Below, one piece after another: positions 53,014 through 61,706 of a stretch of 64,000 nt of DNA. Source of the stretch: Desertivirga xinjiangensis. Lineage in GTDB: Bacteria; Bacteroidota; Bacteroidia; Sphingobacteriales; Sphingobacteriaceae. Position numbers and translations under genes: made by a program. Each line of letters begins with the position of its first letter. Positions within the stretch are counted from its first letter, which is position 1. Below the pieces are notes generated by a model. The model did no database searches. It saw nothing but the letters and a program-made list of their open reading frames with translations, and had not been told where the DNA came from. The stretch is taken from positions 310,001-374,000 of the forward strand of contig NZ_JAFMZP010000001.1 in NCBI RefSeq assembly GCF_024436435.1, in the 5' to 3' direction.

Positions 53014-53039
53014 TAAATTACCAGTTTTAAACTATCCTG

Positions 53040-53828
53040 ATGCGAGTTTTAATCATTGAAGACGAACCTCTGGCAGCTGAAAAGCTTATCAAGCTTTTAT
53101 TTGAATACGATCAAAATATCAGCATATTGGAAACGATCCCTTCAGTAGATACGGCTGTTTCCTGGCTTAAGAATAATGATCTTCCTGATCTAATCCTGCT
53201 GGACATTCATCTTGCCGACGGCTTGTGTTTTGACATCTTCAAGCAAGTGCAGGTAAAATGCCCTGTAATCTTTTGCACGGCATATGATCAGTATGCACTC
53301 AGGGCTTTTCAGCTGCATAGTATTGATTACCTGCTAAAGCCGGTACAGTATGCAAAACTGGAACAGAGTTTACAAAAGATGAAAGACATGCTCCCCACGG
53401 GAACTTCAGCAACTTTAGAAAATCCTGGGGTATCCGAAAATCAGATCAATGAAATTGTAGATATGATTAAATCCCGGGAGCCGGTTTCGTATAAGTCGAG
53501 GTTTATGGTGAGATCCGGAGCAAGGATCAGAGCTGTAAAAACTGAAGATATCGCCTACTTCCATTCTCATGATAAATTAAACCTGCTGGTAACAAAAGAC
53601 GGACACAGCTATCCCGTAGATTATTCGCTCGACGAACTGATCCAGATGCTGAATCCCCAGATCTTTTTCCATGTTAACCGTAAGCTGATCATACATATCG
53701 ACTCCGCAAAAGAGATACATCCATATTTTAAAGGCCGGTTAAAGCTTGTGCTGGAACCTATACTGGATGAAGAGGTCATTATCAGTAGCCAAAAGACCCC
53801 TCTGTTTAAAACATGGCTGGATCAATAA
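53040..53828 (+). CDS. LytTR-family response regulator
   Basis: This 262-residue regulator has a receiver domain (1-120) with Glu7, Asp8, the phospho-acceptor Asp55 in LLLDIHL and Lys99 in YLLKPVQY. A LytTR DNA-binding domain follows (about 155-262). It is the partner of the LytS-like kinase just upstream. LytTR proteins bind direct repeats, and the target genes here are unknown. Its stop is three bases from the stop of the convergent outer-membrane gene. Confidence 0.93.
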   Translation: MRVLIIEDEPLAAEKLIKLLFEYDQNISILETIPSVDTAVSWLKNNDLPDLILLDIHLADGLCFDIFKQVQVKCPVIFCTAYDQYALRAFQLHSIDYLLKPVQYAKLEQSLQKMKDMLPTGTSATLENPGVSENQINEIVDMIKSREPVSYKSRFMVRSGARIRAVKTEDIAYFHSHDKLNLLVTKDGHSYPVDYSLDELIQMLNPQIFFHVNRKLIIHIDSAKEIHPYFKGRLKLVLEPILDEEVIISSQKTPLFKTWLDQ

Positions 53829-53831
53829 TCA

Positions 53832-56447
53832 TTAGATTCCAAACTTCTGCATGCGGAAGTTAAAAGATAGCAGGAAGTACCGTGCCAGGCGATTGTTCTG
53901 ACGGTCAATAATTTCATTGTCGAATACATCACGTGAAATCCCCGTGTTTTGATTAAACAAGTCGAAAGCCTGTAGACGGATCGTCCCTTTATTTCCTTTA
54001 AGGAAGCGGTGCTCAAGATATAAACTTAGTAAGGTTGGATTAGCATTATCTGAATTATACCCTTTGTTGATAGTTTGCGACAGGTCGTAACCTAGTGTGA
54101 GGTCCTTAAAAAAGTAATTCCTTCCGGACAATCCTATAAAGTAACGGTTCAGCTTGCGGTCAGAAAACGAAGCAGAAGAATAACTGGTATTGGTATGTGC
54201 GTAAGACGTGTTCAGTTCAGTATCTATAATATCTTCAAGGTCGAACCGGAATTTAAGCCCCTGACTTATTACCATGTTTTTACCCACGTTACGCTCATTG
54301 TTGGTATAGGCAATGTTATTGCTGTAATCTGCTGAGCCAGAATAGCTCAGTGTAAGCTTTCGTTCCGCAAATGGTTTAGAGAAGGTATAGGAGGCTTTAG
54401 CATTATAAAAGCCATTAGCATTGATGTAGCTGGTCTGCTGCCTCAAACTTTCAGGAAGGATCACCCTGCTGCTCACTATTTTGTTCTGGGTTTGGCTGAG
54501 CACTAAATTAGTGAACATCGTATATCCGGTTCCCCAGTCGGATTGCCGGTATTCCACTCCGAAGTTATGGATGAACTCAGGTTTGAGATCAGGATTTCCC
54601 GTGATAGTATTTTGCAGGTTTGAATTATCAGTAATGGGCTGCAGTTGAGAAAATCCCGGCTGATTATTACGGCCATAATACCGTGCAACAATGGAATGCT
54701 TTTTTGAAAACTTATAAGCAAGGCGCGCCGCGGGAACCCAATTAAAAGTATGTTTAGACGTGCTGATGCTGCGGCTGATATCTTCGCCCCTAAGTAAGGC
54801 GGGCTCTGCTGACAGCCCTACAATATAATTGAGATTGTTTTTAGTAACCCGGTAGGTCAGGCCAATGCGATTAGTGGTAAAGTCATAGTTGTAATTATTG
54901 CTAAGCTGTAAATTCCTGGTTTGTGAGCCATCAACGGGATTAATGTCGTCAGTACTCCGTGCACTTTCTGTGTGAGAGCGGTTCCAGTCGTAGTTTAGTT
55001 CAAGAAAGGAAAATTTCGAAAGCGGTTCAGTATACGAAAGCCGAAGCCTCGTTTTCTTATTGATATTATCTATCTCGCTCAGCTGATACTGCGCTTCGTA
55101 AGTGCTGTTGTTCAGGGAATCTGTCAGAACATACTCATTGTTAACATCCCGGTCCTGGTCTCCCCTGGAGTAACCAAGGTCAGCATTCAGGCTAAAGTTT
55201 CGTCCCTCACGACCGAATTTATGATTGTAGAAAATTTCTGTGCCCAGATCAGACGAAAGCGATTTATTAAAAGAGCTGTTTTGCCTGCTTGATGAAGACG
55301 ATAACAGGCGGGTAAGAGTTAAGCCGCTGTTGCTCGATTTTGAAGGGTTATAGGAGATGTCCGGCTCAACTTTGATGTAATTGTTTTTATCTATCTGGTA
55401 TTCAAAGTTCCAGGAGAGCCTGTGCGTACTTTCGATTTTGTTAATGGCATTGTTTTCATCATCAAAACGGGTATAGTCCTGGAAAATATTCTGGCTGTAA
55501 ACCGTCTCGAAGGTATTGTTGTTGCTGTTATTGAACCGGTAGCTTCCGTAAGATTCCAGTTTGTCACCCCATTTATCCCGGTAGTTAAATTTCAGAGATT
55601 TCGAGTCGGTGGTACCTGCGGATGAACCTCTTGTATTGTCCATTACTCCGTCGAAGGCTAGTTGTTGATCGCCGCTAAATTTGTTGGCACGAAACCTTCC
55701 CGCATAACGGTCTTCTGTCCCCATTCCAGCTTCTGCCTTGCTGAAATAGCCATTTTTCTTGTCGGGTTTGGTGTTAATGTTTAAGATCTTCTGGGGTTCG
55801 CCGCTTTTAATTCCGCTGAGGTTTGCCTGAACGCCGTAGTCGTCAATTACCTGGAGGTTCTGTACAATATCAGCCGGCAGGTTTTGTATGGCCGCTTGAG
55901 CATCATCGCCAAAGAAGTCTTTCCCATTAAGCCTTACTTTGGTGATCGCCTGTCCCTGGGTGGTGATACTTCCATCTTTGCTGACCTCCATACCTGGCAA
56001 CTTTTTCACCATCTCTTCCACGGCGTCGCCTTCGCGGACCTTGTATGCCCGCGCGTCAAATTCAACGGTATCTTCTTTAACCCGTACCGGAATAAGTGCA
56101 TTGATCACCACTTCGTTCAATTGATTGAAATTGTCTTTCAGGATGATTGCAGGCAATTTAATTACTGGGTTTATAGGATCAACCGAATATGATTTAATGA
56201 AAGGTTTGAACCCGATGGAAGTAACGGTAAGTTTAAATTGATGAGATCTTACTGATGAAAAGCTAAAGCTTCCTTTCATGTCGGTAATAGCCGACAGGCT
56301 ATCAGAAGCTGAAGTCAGCTTCACTGAGGTTCCTGGCAGGATACCAAGAGAATCGCGAACAGTTCCTTGTATGATCCTTTTATCTTGGGCATATAGTGCC
56401 AGGCAGGATAAAAGAACATAAGAAAGGGAAAGGAGTAGTCTTTTCAT
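53832..56447 (-). CDS. Outer-membrane beta-barrel protein of the TonB-receptor-like (OMP_b-brl) family
   Basis: This 871-residue protein has a signal peptide (MKRLLLSLSYVLLSCLALYA), a carboxypeptidase-regulatory-like Ig domain (about 22-105), a plug-like segment (VKKLPGMEVSKDGSITTQGQ and RLNGKDFFGDDAQAA) and a long C-terminal barrel rich in alternating aromatic strands. It resembles TonB-dependent receptors in Bacteroidota but lacks the SusC-specific insertions and an adjacent SusD. Its ligand is unknown. It is convergent with the LytTR gene and has palindrome copy D upstream. Confidence 0.88.
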   Translation of the reverse strand: MKRLLLSLSYVLLSCLALYAQDKRIIQGTVRDSLGILPGTSVKLTSASDSLSAITDMKGSFSFSSVRSHQFKLTVTSIGFKPFIKSYSVDPINPVIKLPAIILKDNFNQLNEVVINALIPVRVKEDTVEFDARAYKVREGDAVEEMVKKLPGMEVSKDGSITTQGQAITKVRLNGKDFFGDDAQAAIQNLPADIVQNLQVIDDYGVQANLSGIKSGEPQKILNINTKPDKKNGYFSKAEAGMGTEDRYAGRFRANKFSGDQQLAFDGVMDNTRGSSAGTTDSKSLKFNYRDKWGDKLESYGSYRFNNSNNNTFETVYSQNIFQDYTRFDDENNAINKIESTHRLSWNFEYQIDKNNYIKVEPDISYNPSKSSNSGLTLTRLLSSSSSRQNSSFNKSLSSDLGTEIFYNHKFGREGRNFSLNADLGYSRGDQDRDVNNEYVLTDSLNNSTYEAQYQLSEIDNINKKTRLRLSYTEPLSKFSFLELNYDWNRSHTESARSTDDINPVDGSQTRNLQLSNNYNYDFTTNRIGLTYRVTKNNLNYIVGLSAEPALLRGEDISRSISTSKHTFNWVPAARLAYKFSKKHSIVARYYGRNNQPGFSQLQPITDNSNLQNTITGNPDLKPEFIHNFGVEYRQSDWGTGYTMFTNLVLSQTQNKIVSSRVILPESLRQQTSYINANGFYNAKASYTFSKPFAERKLTLSYSGSADYSNNIAYTNNERNVGKNMVISQGLKFRFDLEDIIDTELNTSYAHTNTSYSSASFSDRKLNRYFIGLSGRNYFFKDLTLGYDLSQTINKGYNSDNANPTLLSLYLEHRFLKGNKGTIRLQAFDLFNQNTGISRDVFDNEIIDRQNNRLARYFLLSFNFRMQKFGI

Positions 56448-56498
56448 CAGAATTTTATTTGAAATAAAGCTATGAGGGTGTTCAAAATTCAGTTTCTT

Positions 56499-56562
56499 AG
56501 CACACGTGACACACGCGCGCTAGCAAGCGATTATGCGTGTGCTAGCGCGCGACTCCCTCATG
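56499..56562. repeat. Dispersed GC-rich palindrome family 1, copy D
   Basis: CGCGCGCTAGCA (56514-56525) pairs perfectly with TGCTAGCGCGCG (56540-56551). The outer flank begins GCACACGTG, like copies A and B. It lies between two minus-strand genes, so it may separate the beta-barrel and lyase transcripts. Confidence 0.7.
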
Positions 56563-56582
56563 CTTTATCTATTAGTATGTGT

Positions 56583-58244
56583 TTAGGGCTTTACTGTGGC
56601 TAGGGTAACTACGCTGTTTAAGTAGTCCTCCATATTAGTATAGCCATCATTGTTCTTGTCAGCACTAGCATCCGAGGCATCTTTTGGATTCAGGCCATTT
56701 TTGGTTTCCCAACTATCAGGCATCCCATCACTATCCGTATCCTTATAAGGAGTTCCCTTATATTCAGGGTATCCGCCTACCTGGCTGATGTCCGTTATAA
56801 TGCCCCCTTTATAAGAATCAATAGGCAGCCTGCGGTGTTTAAACTGTGTGGCTGGTACTTTTACATTCTTAAGCGGATTGATGTTGCCTGTTCTAACTTG
56901 TTCAGTAATACGGGTGTCCACCGGATCTCTCTTGGGAAGAGAAGCACCGGCATTATTCAACACATAGTTAAAAGCCTGATCTGCCGGTAGTAAAGAGATG
57001 TTAGCCATTGGAAACGGCTTATTCACTTTCATTGCAGCAAAGTATTGTTTCGCTGAATTGAAGTCCATCAGCTCGCCGTCTTTACCCTCAACCTGTATTC
57101 CTCCATGCCAATTGTCGGCCGTTACTTTCTGATTGCCGTGTACAATATTTCCGGTCACATAAGCCCTTCCAAACACCACGTAGGGAAGTTTGCTGCGGCC
57201 AGACTCCGGTTTCAGAATACGATAGGCAAGGGGAGTCTGAGGCGTTAAAGGCCCTGGCCTGTAGTAATTATTGATGATGTTGTATGTGGCTTTATAGTCT
57301 CCGCCGTCTGTTGAGCGGTGAACCCAGTTAAATACCACGTTGTTGGCGAAGTTAAACGTTCCGTTCCAACCGATAGAAGGATTTCTTCCGGCGTTGTTTG
57401 CCCAGAGATTACGCATAAAAGTCGCATTCTCACCACCTAAAGTGCTTCCAAAGGCATGGTTCCAGGTATCTAAAGCTTCAGAAAAAATCGAGTTCTGAAT
57501 CGTAAGGTTTACCGTTCCGAACTTCTCCTCTTTTTTACCCGTGCTGTCGTTATACATATGCCTGTACATCGACATATTCTCATCAAGACCCCAGCTGGCA
57601 GAAACATGGTCGATCATGATATTACCTATTGGATTTCCTCCGATAGCATCGTCGCGCCTGCCTACATTCGTTTCTCCTCTGCGGAAACGCATATAGCGGA
57701 TAATCACGTCGTGGGTATTGATCCAGACAGATTCACCTGCAACACAAACACCGTCGCCAGGAGCGGTTTGCCCGGCTATGGTAATATAAGGTGCACGAAT
57801 AATCAGCGGACTTTTAAGACGGATGATGCCTGCAACGTTGAAGACCACTGTACGGGCTCCACCCTGTTCGCAAGCTTCACGCAGCGTACCCGGACCGCTA
57901 TCAGCAAGGCTTGTAACTACGTATACTTTTCCGCCGCGTCCGCCGAATGAATAAGCACCTCCGCCTTCCGCTCCCGGGAAAGCGACGATCTCGGCCTGAG
58001 GAAGATCACTGGGGCGGGCCGCCCATGGAATAAAGGGCTTACCTTCTTTTGCCTGTTGCTCTATTATTGGAAGTGCTTTTTGCCAGGCTATGTCAGACTG
58101 TTTCCGGGCTTCGGCCATTAGCGCATTCGATGCTCTGCCCACGTCTTCCGGTATTTGCGGATACTGCGCTCTGGACGTTTGCGTGATTAAAACAGCTACA
58201 AAGCATAAAAAACTTTTGAATAGCTTATGGTGATTAGTTTTCAT
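56583..58244 (-). CDS. Pectate-lyase-like (PL1) secreted protein with calcium-type C-terminus
   Basis: This 553-residue protein has a signal peptide (cleaved near SRAQ) and a parallel beta-helix core with the pectate lyase PL1 features FPGAEGGGAYSFGGRGG, TLREACEQGG and MIDHVSASWGLDENMS. The C-terminus (about 495-545) carries DTDSDGMPDSWE and DKNNDGYTNMEDY, thrombospondin-type-3/dockerin-like calcium loops. It should cleave polygalacturonate outside the cell. Activity cannot be proved because catalytic Arg/Lys positions vary. No SusCD pair is directly adjacent. Confidence 0.85.
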   Translation of the reverse strand: MKTNHHKLFKSFLCFVAVLITQTSRAQYPQIPEDVGRASNALMAEARKQSDIAWQKALPIIEQQAKEGKPFIPWAARPSDLPQAEIVAFPGAEGGGAYSFGGRGGKVYVVTSLADSGPGTLREACEQGGARTVVFNVAGIIRLKSPLIIRAPYITIAGQTAPGDGVCVAGESVWINTHDVIIRYMRFRRGETNVGRRDDAIGGNPIGNIMIDHVSASWGLDENMSMYRHMYNDSTGKKEEKFGTVNLTIQNSIFSEALDTWNHAFGSTLGGENATFMRNLWANNAGRNPSIGWNGTFNFANNVVFNWVHRSTDGGDYKATYNIINNYYRPGPLTPQTPLAYRILKPESGRSKLPYVVFGRAYVTGNIVHGNQKVTADNWHGGIQVEGKDGELMDFNSAKQYFAAMKVNKPFPMANISLLPADQAFNYVLNNAGASLPKRDPVDTRITEQVRTGNINPLKNVKVPATQFKHRRLPIDSYKGGIITDISQVGGYPEYKGTPYKDTDSDGMPDSWETKNGLNPKDASDASADKNNDGYTNMEDYLNSVVTLATVKP

Positions 58245-58434
58245 TGAAAAAGGATTTTCGATTTATCTATCTAAGAGAGGATTTTAAAGTGTCAAAAAAA
58301 AGGTAAATGCGACGTATGTAGATATTTTACTCCTGAGTCAGGATAATTTCGGGCTGGAAATAATTGTCTGCACGGTGTTTTGATAAGCAATAACGAAATC
58401 TTTTTCAGATATTAGACTACGTCAATTGAACACT

Positions 58435-59271
58435 ATGGAAAACAACATGTATCCCTGTATCTGGTGCGATGGAAACGCAAAAGCCGTAGCAGATTTTTAT
58501 TGCTCTGTTTTTGAGGATGGAAAAATAAAGACAGAAAACCCTGTAGTAGTAACCTTTGAATTAAGCGGTCAGAGATTTATGGCCTTAAACGGAGGGCCCC
58601 AGTTTAAGGTCAATCCCTCTGTTTCCTTTTTTGTAGTTTGTGAAACGGAGGCTGAAACTAAAGAGGTTTGGACCAAGCTTATGGAAGGAGGAAGGGCTTT
58701 GATGCCCCTCGACAAATATGACTGGAGTGACTTGTATGGCTGGGTCCAAGACCGCTTCGGCATAAGCTGGCAGATATCTTTTGGGAAAATGGAAGATGTG
58801 GGACAGAAATATACTCCCACATTGATGTTTGCTGGCGACCAGTTTGGAAAAGCTGAACAAGCCGTCCAGTTTTATACATCCATATTTAAGGACTCTACTG
58901 TAACGGGCATTTTGTACGATACACCAGACGACGAAAGCGGGAGATCTGTAGTGCATGCGCAATTCCGTTTAAATGGTTATGTGATGATGGCTATGGATAG
59001 TTCATTGCCTCACCCTTTTTCATTTAATGAGGCTGTCTCAATGGTAGTAAGCTGTGAAAACCAGGAACAGATCGATCATTACTGGTCAAAGCTTACTGAA
59101 GGTGGAGAGGAAAGCATGTGTGGATGGCTGAAAGATAAATTTGGAGTTTCCTGGCAGATCGTTCCATCCATACTGGAAGAATTGATGAGCGACCGGGAGA
59201 GAGGAGGCAGGGTGATGCAAGCTTTCTTGCAAATGAAGAAGTTCGACATCGAAACTTTGATAAAGGCCTGA
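58435..59271 (+). CDS. VOC-superfamily protein, two PhnB-like domains
   Basis: This 279-residue protein contains two tandem PhnB/3-demethylubiquinone-methyltransferase-like (VOC) units, at about 4-118 and 128-265, each with a PCIWCDGNAKAVADFY or LMFAGDQFGKAEQAVQFY start and a WQI-ending (SWQISFGK, SWQIVPSI). These proteins are usually dimers or pseudo-dimers with metal or small-molecule sites. No substrate can be given. I use ATG 58435. A TTG at 58426 adds three residues. It precedes an acyltransferase by 26 bases. Confidence 0.85.
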   Translation: MENNMYPCIWCDGNAKAVADFYCSVFEDGKIKTENPVVVTFELSGQRFMALNGGPQFKVNPSVSFFVVCETEAETKEVWTKLMEGGRALMPLDKYDWSDLYGWVQDRFGISWQISFGKMEDVGQKYTPTLMFAGDQFGKAEQAVQFYTSIFKDSTVTGILYDTPDDESGRSVVHAQFRLNGYVMMAMDSSLPHPFSFNEAVSMVVSCENQEQIDHYWSKLTEGGEESMCGWLKDKFGVSWQIVPSILEELMSDRERGGRVMQAFLQMKKFDIETLIKA

Positions 59272-59297
59272 AATGATGGGGGGATAGCAATACAGAA

Positions 59298-60422
59298 ATG
59301 AACGTCAATCACCAAAACAATGTTCTCAATACCAAACAGCATTTCGAAATTCTTGACGGTCTGAGAGGAATAGCAGCATTAGCTGTAGTGATATTTCACT
59401 TCATGGAGTGGATTCAACCAGACTTTAGTAAAAATTTTATAGGCCACGGCTATATGGCTGTCGACTTTTTTTTCTGTTTATCCGGGTTTGTCATCGCATA
59501 CGCTTATGATGATCGTGTGGGGGATATGGGGATCTTAAAATTTTTAAAAACCAGGTTTATAAGGCTGCACCCGCTGGTTATCCTGGGGGCCGTTTTAGGC
59601 TTGTTAGGGTTCTTGTTTGATCCTTTCGTCGTTCGAGCCGAAGGACATGACCTGGGGAAAGTACTGCTGTCATTGTTGTCTGCTGCATTGTTGATACCGT
59701 ATCCGGCAATGGAAGAGCGTGCATTTAACCTTTTCAGTTTTAATGCGCCTGCATGGTCCCTTTTTTGGGAGTACGTGGCGAATATTTTTTATGTTCTTGT
59801 TCTCTATAAGATCAGCCGGCGTTACCTCGGCATTTTAACTATACTATCGGCTGCGGTACTTGGTTTCGTTGCCTTCCGCGCAGGGAATCTGGTAGGGGGC
59901 TGGTCAGGTCCAACCTTCTGGGATGGATGTGCCCGTATTTCTTATTCCTTTCTGATGGGGATGCTGATCTTCCGGTTCAACTGGATCATCAAAAACCGTT
60001 TGGGTTTCGCGGGACTTACTGTATTGTTAGCTCTCGCTTTTGGAATGCCCCTGTTCAAATGGAACTGGCTGGCGGAATTCCTGGTTGTTGCAGTCTATTT
60101 TCCATTGCTTATTTCTTTAGGTGGCGGAGCTGCTTTATCAGAAGGTCTCAAAAAGATTTGCCTCTTTTCGGGAAAGATATCATATCCACTTTATATGACT
60201 CATTATGCAGCCATATGGATATTTGGCAATTACTTTATTAATCACAAGCCTGCCGGAGCGGAGCTCTTTATCATCGTTATTGGGGGCACACTTGTCTTAA
60301 TTGCAATAGCCTATGCTGCGATGGTATTCTATGATGAGCCAGTGCGGAATTATCTAAGAAGTCGTTTCCTGACCAAGCGGAGAACTTCATTTTCCGCTGT
60401 TGAACCTGTTGAACAGGGTTAG
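59298..60422 (+). CDS. Acyltransferase family 3 (OafA/YrhL-like) membrane protein
   Basis: This 374-residue protein has about ten membrane segments and the family signatures LDGLRGIAALAVVIFHF (the conserved His-containing first helix) and YMAVDFFFCLSGFVIAY. These enzymes transfer acetyl or other acyl groups onto sugars, lipids or peptidoglycan at the membrane surface. The target is unknown. It is possibly co-transcribed with the VOC gene, although they seem functionally unrelated. Confidence 0.9.
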   Translation: MNVNHQNNVLNTKQHFEILDGLRGIAALAVVIFHFMEWIQPDFSKNFIGHGYMAVDFFFCLSGFVIAYAYDDRVGDMGILKFLKTRFIRLHPLVILGAVLGLLGFLFDPFVVRAEGHDLGKVLLSLLSAALLIPYPAMEERAFNLFSFNAPAWSLFWEYVANIFYVLVLYKISRRYLGILTILSAAVLGFVAFRAGNLVGGWSGPTFWDGCARISYSFLMGMLIFRFNWIIKNRLGFAGLTVLLALAFGMPLFKWNWLAEFLVVAVYFPLLISLGGGAALSEGLKKICLFSGKISYPLYMTHYAAIWIFGNYFINHKPAGAELFIIVIGGTLVLIAIAYAAMVFYDEPVRNYLRSRFLTKRRTSFSAVEPVEQG

Positions 60423-60471
60423 TTTTCCTTTTAATATAAGAAAGATAAACAGAGTTAACTATTTAAAAACC

Positions 60472-60512
60472 CTGTGTACCTCTGTGTCATCTCCGTGGGC
60501 TCTGTGTTAAAT
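60472..60512. repeat. CTCTGTG-type intergenic repeat fragment
   Basis: A run of CTCTGTG/CTCCGTG words follows the acyltransferase gene. I recall similar strings repeated many times in Bacteroidota genomes. No structure is clear. Confidence 0.35.
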
Positions 60513-60541
60513 TATCCGTCTAAAAAGTAATCACAATAATA

Positions 60542-60588
60542 TTTGCGCAACCAAATGGTTGTTTTTATATTTGGCAACCATTTGGTTG
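60542..60588 (+). promoter_or_regulatory. Promoter bracketed by twin operators of the ArsR-type gene
   Basis: A -33 TTTG (60542-60545) and an exact -7 box TATATTTG (60566-60573) are separated by 20 bases, the ideal Bacteroidota spacing. CAACCAAATGGTTG (60548-60561) and its reverse complement CAACCATTTGGTTG (60575-60588) flank the -7 box. The second copy ends four bases before the ATG. This is the layout expected for autorepression by the encoded regulator. Confidence 0.8.
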
Positions 60589-60592
60589 AATA

Positions 60593-60910
60593 ATGATTGA
60601 AAGAAGAGACGTATTTCAGGCTATAGCAGATCCTACCAGGAGAATGATCATACAAAAACTTGCCCGTGAACCATTGAACCTGGCCACCATTGGTGAAGAC
60701 TTTGGTATTAGCAGGCAGGCCATTGCCAAACATATTAAAGTTTTGAATGAATGTGGCATGATCGAAATCACTCAAAAAGGGCGTGAACGATTTTGCGAAG
60801 CCAGGCTGGAGCAGTTAAATGAGATTACAGATTGGGTGAATGAGTCTCGTAAATTATGGAACTACCGCTTTGACAAACTGGATAAATTCCTAAAAGAAAC
60901 AAAAAAATAA
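60593..60910 (+). CDS. ArsR-family winged-helix regulator (metal-independent type)
   Basis: This 105-residue protein has the ArsR winged helix, with FQAIADPTRRMIIQKLAREP at the start and the recognition helix ISRQAIAKHIKVLNE. It lacks the ELCVCDL-like metal site, so it fits the group that is paired with SRPBCC proteins. It is two bases before the AHSA1 gene, an arrangement seen throughout bacteria. Twin palindromes lie in its promoter and are its likely operators. Confidence 0.93.
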   Translation: MIERRDVFQAIADPTRRMIIQKLAREPLNLATIGEDFGISRQAIAKHIKVLNECGMIEITQKGRERFCEARLEQLNEITDWVNESRKLWNYRFDKLDKFLKETKK

Positions 60911-60912
60911 AT

Positions 60913-61404
60913 ATGGAAACGCAAAAAGAACTCTTAATTACGCACCTGTTTGATGCTCCAAGAGAAAGGGTATTTGAAGCCTGGACAGATCCAGAGCTGC
61001 TGAAGCATTGGTATGCGCCTGACGGCTGCACTATCGAATTCAAGTCCATTGACGTTAGGCAAGGAGGAAGTTTTCATTCCTGTATCTATGATCCGGTGCA
61101 CGGCGAGTGCTGGATAAAGGGAGTGTACTCAGAAGTTTCTGCACCTGAAAAATTAGTATTCTCCATGGTGCTATCTGATAAAGACGGAAACTCTGTTCGT
61201 TCAGTCGAGGCCGGAAAGGCCGATGACTGGCCGGAAGAATTGCTCACCACGGTTATATTTGAACCTGTCGGAGAAAGGACCAAGGTTTCTATCCACCAAA
61301 CGGTTCTGGAAGAAGAGGCAAAGAAAACCGGTGCCTACCAGAGCTGGATCAAGATGTTTGACAGGTTGAATTCGATTCTAATCAACAGCATAGACAAAAG
61401 CTGA
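60913..61404 (+). CDS. AHSA1/SRPBCC-domain protein
   Basis: This 163-residue protein begins LLITHLFDAPRERVFEAWTD, the AHSA1-type START-like fold with a hydrophobic ligand cavity. These proteins are commonly encoded downstream of ArsR-type repressors and may bind or sense the small molecule that lifts repression. No enzymatic role is established. The start is two bases after the regulator's stop, so the pair is translated from one mRNA. Confidence 0.9.
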   Translation: METQKELLITHLFDAPRERVFEAWTDPELLKHWYAPDGCTIEFKSIDVRQGGSFHSCIYDPVHGECWIKGVYSEVSAPEKLVFSMVLSDKDGNSVRSVEAGKADDWPEELLTTVIFEPVGERTKVSIHQTVLEEEAKKTGAYQSWIKMFDRLNSILINSIDKS

Positions 61405-61706
61405 GATAGGCACTGGTTGAATCGACAGAAATTGATGATCACCTGAATCTTCTCAAGCAAGCCATTGATGAAGGATACAGCATCTAACGGTGTTAAGATT
61501 TTGTTATCAAAAATAGGGTTTAATATTAGGATTGAGTTTGGAGCTACTGTAAACGCATTTTATCTCCGCCAGTCAGCATTTTCTGATTTTAAGGGCTTAG
61601 TAGATAGGTGGCCTAAATGGCTCTCTTCTGTAAATAGACAAGAGGATCTTGATAGTCGGGAGAAATCTCCGGCGGTAACAGGGTCCTCTGATTACAGGAG
61701 ATTTGT
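61405..61706. other. Gap before the SusC-like gene, no convincing gene
   Basis: A 24-codon open stretch at 61413-61484 (ending in TAA, no start codon) could be the tail of a decayed gene. The 81-codon frame at 61465-61710 has no recognisable family and overlaps the susC start, so I do not call it. No exact -7 box is seen near the susC ATG. Confidence 0.4.

Noticed and set aside
57558-57950. 130-codon plus-strand frame
   Set aside because: It is antisense to the pectate-lyase-like gene and shows no protein family features.
61413-61484. 24-codon open stretch as an antitoxin gene
   Set aside because: It has no start codon in frame and no toxin partner; at most it is a decayed tail.
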